Assembly: GCA_930982035.1 (NCBI GenBank)
Contig: CAKNJL010000007.1
Span: forward strand, 1-61,087
DNA length: 61,087 nt
Reading direction: 5' to 3'
DNA from: an uncultured Clostridium sp.
GTDB taxonomy: Bacteria > Bacillota > Clostridia > TANB77 > CAG-508
Positions 9,729-17,707 of this stretch are shown here, one piece after another (the stretch's first letter is position 1; each line of letters begins with the position of its first letter). The notes beneath the pieces are model-generated. The model saw only the letters and a program-made list of their open reading frames with translations. It had not been told where the DNA came from and searched no databases. The position numbers were made by a program, and so were the translations under genes.

Positions 9729-9926
9729 ATGGCTAAATGTGCAATATGTGAAAAATCAATTAATCATGGAAACAAACTTAGTATTACACGTTCTCATATC
9801 AGTAAGAGAACTTCACGTACATGGAAACCAAATTTAAGAAGTGTTAAAGTTATAGAAAATGGTGAAGCAAAAAGAATTCATGTATGTGCTAAATGTTTAA
9901 AAAATGGAAAAGTAAAGAGAGCTTAA
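9729..9926 (+). CDS. rpmB: 50S ribosomal protein L28
   Basis: A small basic protein of the large ribosomal subunit. The 65 residues include CAICEK near the N-terminus and CAKCLKNGKVKRA at the C-terminus, so this is the zinc-binding form with two CxxC pairs. AGGAGG lies 11 nt before this ATG. An in-frame GTG overlapping the AGGAGG is not used. It is convergent with spoVM, and rpmB next to spoVM is the order seen in Bacillus subtilis. Confidence 0.96.
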   Translation: MAKCAICEKSINHGNKLSITRSHISKRTSRTWKPNLRSVKVIENGEAKRIHVCAKCLKNGKVKRA

Positions 9927-9938
9927 GCTCTTTTTTTG
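9916..9938 (+). terminator. rpmB terminator overlapping the stop codon
   Basis: AGAGCTTAAGCTCT is a perfect 14-bp palindrome containing the rpmB TAA, followed by seven T. The stop codon is part of the stem-loop. Confidence 0.7.
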
Positions 9939-9941
9939 TTT

Positions 9942-9998
9942 TGTCCAATTGGGGTGGAACGTTATGGACGTGCTAAATCGTTCCACCCCAATTGGACA
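9942..9998. repeat. Perfect 20-bp inverted repeat between rpmB and spoVM
   Basis: TGTCCAATTGGGGTGGAACG (9942-9961) is exactly reverse-complemented at 9979-9998. The 17-base loop contains GGACGTGC, the word that starts the REP-like repeats elsewhere in the window. It ends 2 bp from the spoVM stop, so it can act as a terminator on both strands. Confidence 0.85.
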
Positions 9999-10000
9999 GT

Positions 10001-10081
10001 TTAACTTTTATCTTTTATTCCAAAAATTAGTTTTACAAATCCTCTCAAAAACTTCGGAACTTTTTTAACAACTATTGTCAT
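10001..10081 (-). CDS. spoVM: Stage V sporulation protein M (SpoVM)
   Basis: A 26-residue amphipathic peptide that marks the convex forespore membrane and anchors the SpoIVA coat base during endospore formation. The translation MTIVVKKVPKFLRGFVKL followed by IFGIKDKS has the family pattern, with a central Pro and a hydrophobic face carrying K-x-PKFL-x-G. It is exactly as long as B. subtilis SpoVM. AAAAGGAGG precedes the ATG. The neighbour is rpmB, as in B. subtilis, which strengthens the call. It lies 21 bp after a 49-residue membrane protein on the same strand. The gene is easily missed because of its size, and it implies an endospore former. Confidence 0.85.
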   Translation of the reverse strand: MTIVVKKVPKFLRGFVKLIFGIKDKS

Positions 10082-10102
10082 ATATGTATCCCTCCTTTTA
10101 AA

Positions 10103-10252
10103 TTAGCACGCTAACCACATTAATCCAACACATACCACTGTTAACCCTATTATGAAAAGCCAACCAGTTACAGGAAGTAATAAAACTAATAAAATCCCTA
10201 AACCAAGACCTATAAGACAAATAGCCAAAGTCTTTTTAAATAATCTTAACAT
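10103..10252 (-). CDS. Small hydrophobic membrane protein upstream of spoVM
   Basis: 49 codons starting MLRLFKKTLAICLIG, then an almost continuous hydrophobic stretch that could form two short membrane helices around PVTGW. GGAGGT lies 8 nt before the ATG. It is likely co-transcribed with spoVM, whose ribosome binding site begins just after this stop. I do not recognise the family. Its position suggests, but does not show, a sporulation or membrane role. Confidence 0.6.
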   Translation of the reverse strand: MLRLFKKTLAICLIGLGLGILLVLLLPVTGWLFIIGLTVVCVGLMWLAC

Positions 10253-10376
10253 CTTTATTACCTCCATTCCATTTGTATATTATATTCTTTTTCCAATATT
10301 ATGTTACATCTTATAAACTAAACAACTCTTAACAAAATCATGTATATCTATTATGTTATTTTTACTTCGCTTTTAA

Positions 10377-10405
10377 TTGACTTTTTTCTGCTTTTTCTTT
10401 AAAAT
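10377..10405 (+). promoter_or_regulatory. Promoter of nth
   Basis: TTGACT, 17-bp spacer, TAAAAT, about 30 bp before the nth ATG. This is a good sigma-A match. Confidence 0.65.
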
Positions 10406-10435
10406 ATACTAAAAAGCAATAAATCGGAGGTATAT

Positions 10436-11074
10436 ATGAATAAAAAAGATGCTGTAAAAATGATAGAAATTTTAAAACAAACTTATCCAGATGCTACTTG
10501 TAGTTTGGATTTCAAAACACCTTTTGAAGCTGTTGTTGCTGTAATACTTTCTGCACAATGTACTGATGAAAGAGTAAATAAGACAACTCCTGCACTTTTT
10601 AAAAGATGTGCAACTATAGAAGATTTTGCTAATATTGATATAAAAGAACTTGAAGATTTAATTCATCCTTGTGGCTTTTTTAAAAATAAAGCTAAAAATA
10701 TAAAATTATGTGCAAAACAAGTATTAGAAAATTTTAATGGTCAAGTTCCTAATAATATGAAAGATTTAATGAGTTTAGCAGGTGTTGGTAGAAAAACAGC
10801 TAATGTTGTATTACTAGAAGTTTTTGGCATTGCCGAAGGTGTTGCTGTTGATACACATGCAAAAAGAATTTCTAATTTAACTGGTCTTTCTAATGAAAAA
10901 GAACCTGAAAAAATCGAACAAGATTTGATTAATATTTTCCCAAAAGAATATTTAAAAGATATTAACCATTTATTTGTTTGGCATGGTAGAAATACTTGTA
11001 TTGCTAGGAATCCAAAATGTGATACTTGTACAATTAATAGATATTGTAAACATTATAAGAAATGTAGACGTTAA
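10436..11074 (+). CDS. nth: Endonuclease III
   Basis: A base-excision-repair DNA glycosylase/AP lyase for oxidised pyrimidines. The helix-hairpin-helix LAGVGRKTANVVL (about residues 111-123) contains the catalytic Lys. The catalytic Asp is in VAVDTHAKR (about 139). The C-terminal 4Fe-4S cluster ligands follow the C-x6-C-x2-C-x5-C pattern (CIARNPKCDTCTINRYC). At 212 residues it is full length. CGGAGG lies just before the ATG. Confidence 0.96.
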   Translation: MNKKDAVKMIEILKQTYPDATCSLDFKTPFEAVVAVILSAQCTDERVNKTTPALFKRCATIEDFANIDIKELEDLIHPCGFFKNKAKNIKLCAKQVLENFNGQVPNNMKDLMSLAGVGRKTANVVLLEVFGIAEGVAVDTHAKRISNLTGLSNEKEPEKIEQDLINIFPKEYLKDINHLFVWHGRNTCIARNPKCDTCTINRYCKHYKKCRR

Positions 11075-11084
11075 TAAAAACTAA

Positions 11085-11165
11085 GATTTCGACACACACA
11101 TGAAGACTGTTTTGCAGTACTTCACGAATATAAGATGCCTAACCTTGTTGTATAGGAAAAATAAA
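11085..11165. repeat. Partial copy of dispersed hairpin repeat
   Basis: After the nth stop there is a small hairpin (TGAAG...CTTCA, about 11102-11125). It is followed by TAAGATGCCTAAC and TGTATAGGAAAAAT, which match the sequence beside clpX at 7420-7490. No coding sequence is visible. Confidence 0.4.
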
Positions 11166-11276
11166 TAATATAGTAACTTAATTAATAATTTTCACTTCAA
11201 ATTGTCAATTAAAATTTTATTGCTTGTTGTATATTTATTAATTTTTATTGGTATAATACATTTTAGAGGTGATTTT

Positions 11277-11414
11277 TTGACAAATATTAATTGTTCACTT
11301 AATTGCATTTATCAAAAAGATGGAAAATGTTCATACTCTAGCATAACGCCATCCACTCTTTCAACAACAAATGAATGTGCTTACTTTATTTGTAAATCTC
11401 AAAATGATAAATAA
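11277..11414 (+). CDS. Cys-rich small protein, DUF1540-like
   Basis: 45 residues starting MTNINCSLNCIYQKDGKC, with further Cys in NECAYFICKS. The spacing C-x3-C-x6-C ... C-x4-C resembles the short DUF1540-type clostridial proteins, probably metal-binding. The start is the TTG at 11277, which has AGAGGTGAT about 5 nt upstream. The longer frame from 11202 has no ribosome binding site. A TATAAT at 11252-11257 with a weak -35 precedes it. The family match is by pattern only. Confidence 0.6.
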   Translation: MTNINCSLNCIYQKDGKCSYSSITPSTLSTTNECAYFICKSQNDK

Positions 11415-11534
11415 CTCTAGTTTTATCCTTCACAGATACAAATTTAACAAAGGATATCTATATTGTTTTATCTATTAAATTGATTGAAATTACACAATAT
11501 ACAAATACTAATTGGAGTTATAATAAATGTGCTA

Positions 11535-11563
11535 TTGACAAAATCCTGTTTACGTTATATATT
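11535..11563 (+). promoter_or_regulatory. Promoter of bactofilin-like gene
   Basis: A perfect TTGACA, 17-bp spacer and TATATT, 35 bp before the ATG at 11598. Confidence 0.7.
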
Positions 11564-11597
11564 TCTTATAAATACAAACGTAAGAGGAGGTTTTTTG

Positions 11598-12809
11598 ATG
11601 TTAAAAAATAAAAACAAAATAAAAACTATTTTTTTAATTACTTTACTTATTATTTCTTTATTTTTACCTATAGTAAATGCTGAAAATGAAACTGACACTA
11701 ATCAAGCAGTTACTACTAGTGAAACTCAAAATGAGATAACTATAAAAGATGGTGATGAATACATATTTGAGGATAATGCAACTATCGATTATCCGGTTGA
11801 CGGAAACTTGTTTATTTTTGCTAACAATGTAACTATCACTTCTCAAATAGGCGGTGATGCCTTTATATGTGCTAATACTATTAACATAGAAGAAGATGGA
11901 TATATCCTAAGTAACTTATTTGCTTGTTCAAACAATATAAATATTAAAGGTTCTGTATATAATATATATTCTATTGGAAATACATTAACTGTTGACGGAT
12001 TTGTTTATCGTGATATAAGAAGTACCTGTAATAATTTGAATGTTAATGGTATGATAGGAAGAAATGTTTTTGTTGATTGCTCAGCTATTAATTTTAAAGA
12101 ACAGCCAAATACAGAAGAAACATCTCCTATAACTTCTTATGGATCTATTCAGGGAAATTTGAACTATTCTTCAAAAAATGAATTATCCATACCTGATGGT
12201 CATGTTTCTGGAGAAGTTAATTTTTCACAAATATTAGATGTTCAAAGAAATATTTCAGACTACATATATTCTTTAGGAGCCTTATTAGTTTCTGCTATTA
12301 TCTTATGGCTAATTGGTTTATGGATTTCACCAAGATTAATACATAACAATATTAAATATTTAACACTAAAAAAAGTTTTACAAATAATAGGTCTAGGAAT
12401 ATTAGTACCAATTGTACTTACTTTATTATCAATTATAATACTTATCATTCCTATAACTAGTCAACTTTTTGTATTACTACTTTGTATTTTAGTTGTGTTA
12501 TTCTTTATTAGTACATCTGTTACTATAATAAATATAAATGATATTATTTGTGACAAATTAAAAATTACTCAAAATATGCAAAAACTAGGATTTTTAATAC
12601 TTTCTACATTAGTATTTTGGCTATTGACTTTAATCCCTTATTTAGGTTTAGTAATTTCATTTATAGCAATTATATGGGGAATTGGAAGTATTTCTTACTC
12701 ACTTTTAATAAAAGAAAACAACAATACACAAGTTGAAACTGATAAAAAAGAGCAAAAAAAGATTGATGAATCTGACGAAAAAAAAGATAAAGAAAATAAT
12801 TCTAAATAA
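11598..12809 (+). CDS. Secreted/membrane polymer-forming (bactofilin-like) protein
   Basis: 403 residues. It has an N-terminal signal or anchor (KTIFLITLLIISLFLPIVNA, about 8-27). About 170 residues of short beta-helix-like repeats follow (patterns such as GNLFIFANNVTI, GGDAFICANTI and GSVYNIYSIGN), resembling the polymer-forming cytoskeletal fold. Then come four to five membrane helices (about 215-375) and a Lys/Glu-rich cytoplasmic tail. AGAGGAGG lies about 7 nt before this ATG, so an in-frame start 114 bp upstream is rejected. The likely role is a cell-envelope scaffold. The exact function is unknown. Confidence 0.75.
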   Translation: MLKNKNKIKTIFLITLLIISLFLPIVNAENETDTNQAVTTSETQNEITIKDGDEYIFEDNATIDYPVDGNLFIFANNVTITSQIGGDAFICANTINIEEDGYILSNLFACSNNINIKGSVYNIYSIGNTLTVDGFVYRDIRSTCNNLNVNGMIGRNVFVDCSAINFKEQPNTEETSPITSYGSIQGNLNYSSKNELSIPDGHVSGEVNFSQILDVQRNISDYIYSLGALLVSAIILWLIGLWISPRLIHNNIKYLTLKKVLQIIGLGILVPIVLTLLSIIILIIPITSQLFVLLLCILVVLFFISTSVTIININDIICDKLKITQNMQKLGFLILSTLVFWLLTLIPYLGLVISFIAIIWGIGSISYSLLIKENNNTQVETDKKEQKKIDESDEKKDKENNSK

Positions 12810-12834
12810 GAACTCACTTTCCTATTGTAGAACA

Positions 12835-12880
12835 AAACAACATGATAAATATATTTAATTATTTACATGTTGTTTTTTTG
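12835..12880 (+). terminator. Intrinsic terminator
   Basis: AAACAACATG pairs with CATGTTGTTT, followed by a T-run. It follows the bactofilin-like gene and also faces the rpe 3' end. Confidence 0.75.
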
Positions 12881-12901
12881 TTTATATTACAAATTAAATT
12901 A

Positions 12902-13561
12902 TCAACTTTTCAATTCATCTATAATAACCTTATAATCTACTGCATTTAGTATCGCTGTACCTGCTACTAAAATATTAGCACCTGCTTTTTTAACCTCTTC
13001 TGCTGTTCTTAGATTTATTCCCCCATCTACTTCAATATCTATTTCAATATTATTTTCATCAATATATTTTTTTAATTTACTTACTTTTTCTGTCATTTCA
13101 CTTAAATAATTTTGTCCACCTTTTCCTGGCTCTACAGTCATTACCAAACACATATGAATATATGGTAAATACTTATAAACCTCTTCTATATTAGTATTTG
13201 GTTTTACAGATATTCCAACTTTACAATTATTTTCTTTTATATATTTTATATTTTCAAACACTTCTTCTTCACTTTTACATGCTTCCAAATGAAAAGTTAT
13301 TACATTAGGATCTACCGCTATAAAATCATCTACCGCTTTTTTTATATCATTCACCATTAAATGAACATCTAATGGCAAATTAGATATTCTTTTTATGTAT
13401 GACGAATATTCTAGCATTTTTTGATATGTATCTTTTTCCACAAAATTACCATCCATAACATCTATATGGAAATAATCAGTTTTAGCTTTTTCTAATGCAA
13501 AAAATGTTTTTGATTCCTCTCCTTTTTTTACTGAAAGAATTGATGTTGAAATTTCTACCAT
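12902..13561 (-). CDS. rpe: Ribulose-phosphate 3-epimerase
   Basis: Interconverts ribulose-5-phosphate and xylulose-5-phosphate in the pentose phosphate pathway. It is a TIM barrel with FHIDVMDGNFV (about 31-41, the metal/catalytic Asp), DVHLMV (about 64), FHLEA, VMTVEPGKGGQ (about 137) and the phosphate-binding DGGIN. At 219 residues it is full length. Its ATG overlaps the rsgA stop by 7 bp (ATGGTAG), so the two are translationally coupled. The order PP2C-pknB-rsgA-rpe is the standard Firmicute arrangement. Confidence 0.95.
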   Translation of the reverse strand: MVEISTSILSVKKGEESKTFFALEKAKTDYFHIDVMDGNFVEKDTYQKMLEYSSYIKRISNLPLDVHLMVNDIKKAVDDFIAVDPNVITFHLEACKSEEEVFENIKYIKENNCKVGISVKPNTNIEEVYKYLPYIHMCLVMTVEPGKGGQNYLSEMTEKVSKLKKYIDENNIEIDIEVDGGINLRTAEEVKKAGANILVAGTAILNAVDYKVIIDELKS

Positions 13562-14436
13562 TTTCTTTCCTCCTTCCCTTTTAAATCATTATATATTTTG
13601 CAAAATCTTTCATATCTTGTTTTATCTATTTTCCCTTCCTCTACTGCTTTTTTTATACCGCAATTCTCTTCTTTTATATGTGTACACCCTACAAATTCAC
13701 AATTATCAACAAATTGTTCAAATTCTTTAAAATATTTATATAAATCTTTACTTTCTATTTCAGATATATCAAATGTTGAAAATCCTGGTGTATCTGCTAT
13801 ATATGTATTGTCATCAATCTCATATAACTTAACTGATGTTGTAGTATTTTTTCCTCTTTTATTTCTCTTGCTTATTTCCCCTTCTTGAGTCACATCTTTA
13901 TTAAATATACCATTTATTAATGTAGACTTTCCAACACCTGAATTTCCTGAAAATGCATTAACATTATTTTTCAACATTTCCTTTAACTCTTCTATCCCTT
14001 TTCTTTGCTTTGCATTTGTTAATATTATATTATACCCTATGTCACTATAGATTTTTTTGATATTTTTAAAATCTTGTTTTTTATCTAAATCTGTCTTGTT
14101 TAACACAATAATTGCCTTTACTCCAATATATTCTGCAAATGCTAGTTGTTTATCTAACATTAATAAATCTGGTCTTGGATCTTTACTAGAAACAACAAAT
14201 ATAATTTGGGTTATATTTGCAAGTTTAGGCCTTTTTATATATACCTTTCTTTCTTCTATTTTTTCTATAACTGCTATATTTTTCTCTTCATCAGTAACTG
14301 TTATATCCACAACATCTCCAACTACTGGTGATATTTCATCTTTCTTAAATTTTCCTCTTGCCGTTGTTTCATAAATTTTATCATCTGTTTTTACTTTATA
14401 TAAATTAGATATATTTTCTACAATTAAACCTTGCAT
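13555..14436 (-). CDS. rsgA: Ribosome small subunit-dependent GTPase RsgA
   Basis: A circularly permuted GTPase that checks late 30S assembly. An N-terminal OB fold (about 1-70) is followed by NKTD (G4, about 112), the Walker A/G1 GNSGVGKSTLING (about 163), DTPGFS (G3) and a C-terminal zinc knuckle with C-x4-C-x-H-x5-C (CEFVGCTHIKEENC). The 293-residue length is normal from the ATG at 14436, which has GGAGG 5 nt upstream. A longer frame begins 87 bp earlier but runs through a REP-like hairpin and lacks a ribosome binding site. Confidence 0.95.
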   Translation of the reverse strand: MQGLIVENISNLYKVKTDDKIYETTARGKFKKDEISPVVGDVVDITVTDEEKNIAVIEKIEERKVYIKRPKLANITQIIFVVSSKDPRPDLLMLDKQLAFAEYIGVKAIIVLNKTDLDKKQDFKNIKKIYSDIGYNIILTNAKQRKGIEELKEMLKNNVNAFSGNSGVGKSTLINGIFNKDVTQEGEISKRNKRGKNTTTSVKLYEIDDNTYIADTPGFSTFDISEIESKDLYKYFKEFEQFVDNCEFVGCTHIKEENCGIKKAVEEGKIDKTRYERFCKIYNDLKGKEERKW

Positions 14437-14452
14437 CTTACCTCCAATTAAG

Positions 14453-14481
14453 TGTCCAATAGGGACGTTTCTGTTTGGACA
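14453..14481. repeat. Short REP-like hairpin in the rsgA leader
   Basis: TGTCCAA and TTGGACA form 7-bp arms around a loop containing TAGGGACGT, the same word found at the stop-codon repeats. It lies about 10 bp upstream of the rsgA ribosome binding site. Confidence 0.5.
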
Positions 14482-14533
14482 TTTTTCTTTTATTATTATA
14501 TACAAAAAACTGTTAATTTGCAATTTAAAATCA

Positions 14534-14656
14534 AGAAAAAACGTTAAATCACAATTACTCCTAGTTACAATTTAAAGTTTAGATATTAGTTTTAGAATGT
14601 TTAAGAATTAGCTGTGAATTGTAACTACTCCTAATCTATTATTTAATGTTTTTTCT
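14534..14656. repeat. Imperfect inverted repeat, possible MITE relic
   Basis: Outer arms AGAAAAAACGTTAAAT and ATTTAATGTTTTTTCT and inner arms AGTTACAATT and AATTGTAACT lie between pknB and rsgA. The inner right part, CTGTGAATTGTAAC, is the complement of GTTACAATTCACAG at the end of the larger element at 55188-55429. This suggests a shortened member of the same family. Confidence 0.4.
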
Positions 14657-14670
14657 GATTATGTACAAAA

Positions 14671-14700
14671 AAGAACCTTAGGGTAATCCCTAAAATTCTT
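14671..14700 (-). terminator. Intrinsic terminator of pknB
   Basis: AAGAA..TTAGGG and CCCTAA..TTCTT form a stem abutting the pknB stop. It is followed by six T on the minus strand. Confidence 0.75.
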
Positions 14701-16678
14701 TTAACTGAAACTTAATGATGATGTATTATCCAAATTAATTGTTTGAGTTCTAGTCCAATTACCACCATTTGTATCCGTAATTACTAATGTTACTTTTACT
14801 GAACCTTTTCCACTAATTTCTGTAGTTTTGTTAGTTGTATTTTTATCTACTCCTGAATCTGTATAAACTGTATTATCATCAACTTTTAGTTCGATTTTTA
14901 CATTTTTTACTACTGTTGTTTCATCATCTTCTTCTGATTTTTCTTGATATCCTCCTGTAATTGATTTTACATTAATTGTTACTGTTGCTTTTTTATCTTC
15001 TGTTACTTTATTTACTGTTAATGTAACTGTAGTTCCTTCGTCTACTGTAGTTCCTCCTGTTACACTTTGTTTTGTTACTTTTCCATCATCAGATGTTGCA
15101 TCCACATAATTAACTGTAACTTTTAGTCCTTGGCCTTCTAATGTAGCTTTTGCATTGGCTTCTGTTTGACCTACAACATTCTGTACTGTTACTTGTTTTA
15201 TTCCTGTTCCTGTACTTACATGTATTGTAACTGTATCTCCTGCATATGCCTCTGAGTTTGCTTCTACTTCTTGAGAAATGACATATCCTTCTTCTACTGT
15301 TCTACTTGTTTCTTCAACTACTTCTACTTCTAGGTTTGCTTCTTCTAATGCTTTCTCTGCTTCTTCTCTAGTCATTCCAACTAGTTTTGGAACTGTTGTC
15401 TTTTCTTGTCCTTTACTGATTACTACTTTTATTGTACTACCTTCTTTTACATTATAATTTTCTATATAAGAAGGATCTTGTGATATTACATATCCTTCTG
15501 GAACATCTTTATTATATTCCTCACTCGATACCTCAAATACTAATTTTAAATCTTCAACTGTCTTCTGTGCTTCTTCTTTAGACATTCCAACCACATCCGG
15601 TAATTGAACCTCTGGTGGATTAGTTATATTTAAAAATGCTAATGTTCCTCCTAAACTTATTGCAAATAATAATATTAATCCAATAAATGCACTTAACACT
15701 TTATGTCTTTTTACAAATGCTACAAATTTATTATCTTTTTTTCCTTTTTTATTATTATCTTCTACATCTATATTACCATATAAATCTGTATTGATTTTTT
15801 GTGTTCTAGCAGTTGCATCATATTCATTATCATCTACAAAATCTCCATTTGGATTTTTTAAAGCTTGCCTCAAATCTGCCAACATGTCTGTGGCTGTTTG
15901 ATATCTAAGTGTTGTATCTTTTTTTAGTGCTTTCATGATAATCTTATTAACTGCTGATGGTAAGTTTGGATTTAATTCTATTGGTTCTTCTGGTTCTTCC
16001 TGCATATGTTTTAATGCTACAGAAACTGGTGTATCTGCATCAAATGGTACTCTTCCTGTTACCATTTCATACATTACAACACCTAGAGAATACAAATCTG
16101 ATTTTGCATCTGTATATCCTCCGTCTTGCATGTTCTGGTGAAAAATAGTGTACAGAACCAATTGTTGTTCCAAATGCTGTAATTGTAGAATTAGATACTG
16201 CCTTTGCTATTCCAAAATCTGTAACTTTAGCAATTCCATCTTCTGTTATAATAATATTATGTGGTTTTATATCTCTGTGTATAATATTGTTTTTGTGTGC
16301 CATTTCTAATGCAGAAGCAATTTGTATCGCTACATTTACTGACCATTTCCATGGTAATGGACCTCTTTCTTCTACAATAATTTCTTTTAATGTCTTTCCT
16401 CTTATAAGTTCCATTACAATATAATATAAATTATCTTCTGATCCAACATCATAAATAGATACTATATTAGGATGTGTTAATCTAGCAGCAGATTGTGCTT
16501 CTATTTCAAACCTTTTGATAAATTCCTCATCTGTTGTAAATTCATCTTTTAATACTTTTACAGCTACATTTCTTTTTAGTATCTTATCTTCTGCTCTATA
16601 TACTGTGGCCATCCCTCCATTACCGACTTTTTCGATAATCTCGTATCTATTCCCTAATAATTTTCCTTCTAAAATCAT
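14701..16678 (-). CDS. pknB: PASTA-domain Ser/Thr protein kinase, interrupted by a +1 frameshift
   Basis: A membrane Hanks-type kinase sensing muropeptides or lipid II and controlling growth, division and spore germination. Kinase domain: GNGGMATVY (about 19), VAVKVLK, HRDIKPHNI (about 133) and DFGIAK. One transmembrane helix lies at about 337-359. Three extracellular PASTA repeats follow (VPKLVGMTREEAEKALEE is the clearest) and then an 80-residue Thr-rich C-terminal region. The frame breaks at about 16123. The conserved HYFSPEHARGGYTDAKSD is read only if one C is skipped in AGA-C-GGA-GGA, and the zero-frame codon there is CGG. With that base removed the gene is 658 codons plus stop. The cause could be an assembly error, a real mutation or recoding. 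It follows the PP2C gene, as usual for the Stk/Stp pair. Confidence 0.85.
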
Positions 16679-16724
16679 ATTTATCTCTCCTTAATATGTT
16701 TAATATGTAGATTGCTTTTGGTTT

Positions 16725-17459
16725 CTATATATTTTTTATTACAATAACTGTAATATTATCATATCCTCCATTTTCATTTGCCATCTTTACTAGTTCTTTT
16801 GGGGCTTGTTCTATATCTTTTTTTGCCCATTTACAAATTTCTTCTTGTGACACTAAATTTGTTAGTCCATCAGAATTGATTATTATGATATCATCTTTTA
16901 AGAAACCTTTTACCATTACATCTGGTTCTACAAAAGCATTACATCCTAATGCTTTCATTAACATATTTTTTTGTGGATGATGTGCCGCTTGTTCTTGTGT
17001 AATTGTTCCATCCTTTACTAATTTTTGCACATAACTGTGATCTTGTGTTAATTTTCTCATAAAATCTTTTCGTATTCTGTATATCCTACTGTCTCCAACA
17101 TGACCTATAAAGGCTCTATTATTATATATTAAACAAATCTCTAAAGTAGTACCCATTCCTTCTAATTCTGGATCTTCTTTTGATTTTTCATATACAACCA
17201 TGTTGGCATATTCCATGCTACTTCCTACTAATTGGATAATGCTTTCTTTGTCTTTTGGGATTTCTTTAAAGTTGTTTTCTATATAACTCTTGGCAGATTG
17301 TACAGCAAGCTTACTTGCTATTTCACCACCTTTATATCCCCCCATGCCATCTGCTAACATATATAATTGAACTTCGTCTAATGAATTTGAGATATAATAG
17401 TAATCTTGATTAATTTCTCTTACTCTGCCTATATCAGACTTAGCATAAGCCTTTATCAT
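16725..17459 (-). CDS. prpC: PP2C-family Ser/Thr protein phosphatase
   Basis: A metal-dependent phosphatase that reverses the action of the adjacent PASTA kinase. It has SDIGRVREINQD (about residues 7-18), ADGMGGYKGGEIAS (about 37-50, metal-binding Asp and Gly-Gly), GDSRIYRI (about 126), TQDHS and the C-terminal GGYDNITVIVI with a metal-binding Asp. The length of 244 residues is standard. The ATG at 17459 has GAGGTG at the right distance. An in-frame start 78 bp earlier has none. Confidence 0.95.
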   Translation of the reverse strand: MIKAYAKSDIGRVREINQDYYYISNSLDEVQLYMLADGMGGYKGGEIASKLAVQSAKSYIENNFKEIPKDKESIIQLVGSSMEYANMVVYEKSKEDPELEGMGTTLEICLIYNNRAFIGHVGDSRIYRIRKDFMRKLTQDHSYVQKLVKDGTITQEQAAHHPQKNMLMKALGCNAFVEPDVMVKGFLKDDIIIINSDGLTNLVSQEEICKWAKKDIEQAPKELVKMANENGGYDNITVIVIKNI

Positions 17460-17610
17460 GTTTTCACCTCGTTTTCTCTTGTTTTCATATATAAATTTAC
17501 TTGTATCATTTATATCATAAGTTTTGCTTTTTTGCAATTATTTTAGTAAAATTTATTTAGTAGGACATTACTAGAAGTTACTATTCACAACCTTATATTT
17601 ATTTTATACA

Positions 17611-17655
17611 ACAAAAAAGGGATTCTGAATTCAACTTCATTTTCCCTTTTGTTTT
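17611..17655. terminator. Hairpin between gatB and PP2C gene
   Basis: ACAAAAAAGGGA pairs with TCCCTTTTGT across about a 20-base loop, with T-rich flanks on both sides. It probably ends gatB transcription. Confidence 0.6.
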
Positions 17656-17707
17656 ATTAAGGTCTGTCCCATTTAGTTCCATTTTGGAACGGTTTGGCAC
17701 GTCCCTA
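17656..17707. repeat. Single REP-like half unit fused to the gatB stop
   Basis: Read on the minus strand, the gatB stop runs directly into the repeat as TAGGGACGTG, followed about 31 bases later by GGGACAG. That is the unit seen doubled in the palindromes at 21300, 38494 and 50002. The inner bases hold a GTTCC/GGAAC mini-hairpin. Here only one arm is present. Confidence 0.6.

Noticed and set aside
11202..11276. Extended N-terminus of the Cys-rich protein giving a membrane helix
   Set aside because: The TTG at 11202 has no ribosome binding site, and a TATAAT-like promoter lies inside this stretch. The TTG at 11277 has AGAGGTGAT at good spacing.
11484..11597. Longer start for the bactofilin-like protein
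   Set aside because: A TTGACA-17-TATATT promoter lies within this segment, and the ATG at 11598 has AGAGGAGG.
14437..14523. 29-residue N-terminal extension of RsgA
   Set aside because: It reads through a hairpin (14453-14481) and lacks a ribosome binding site. Known RsgA proteins start near the ATG at 14436.
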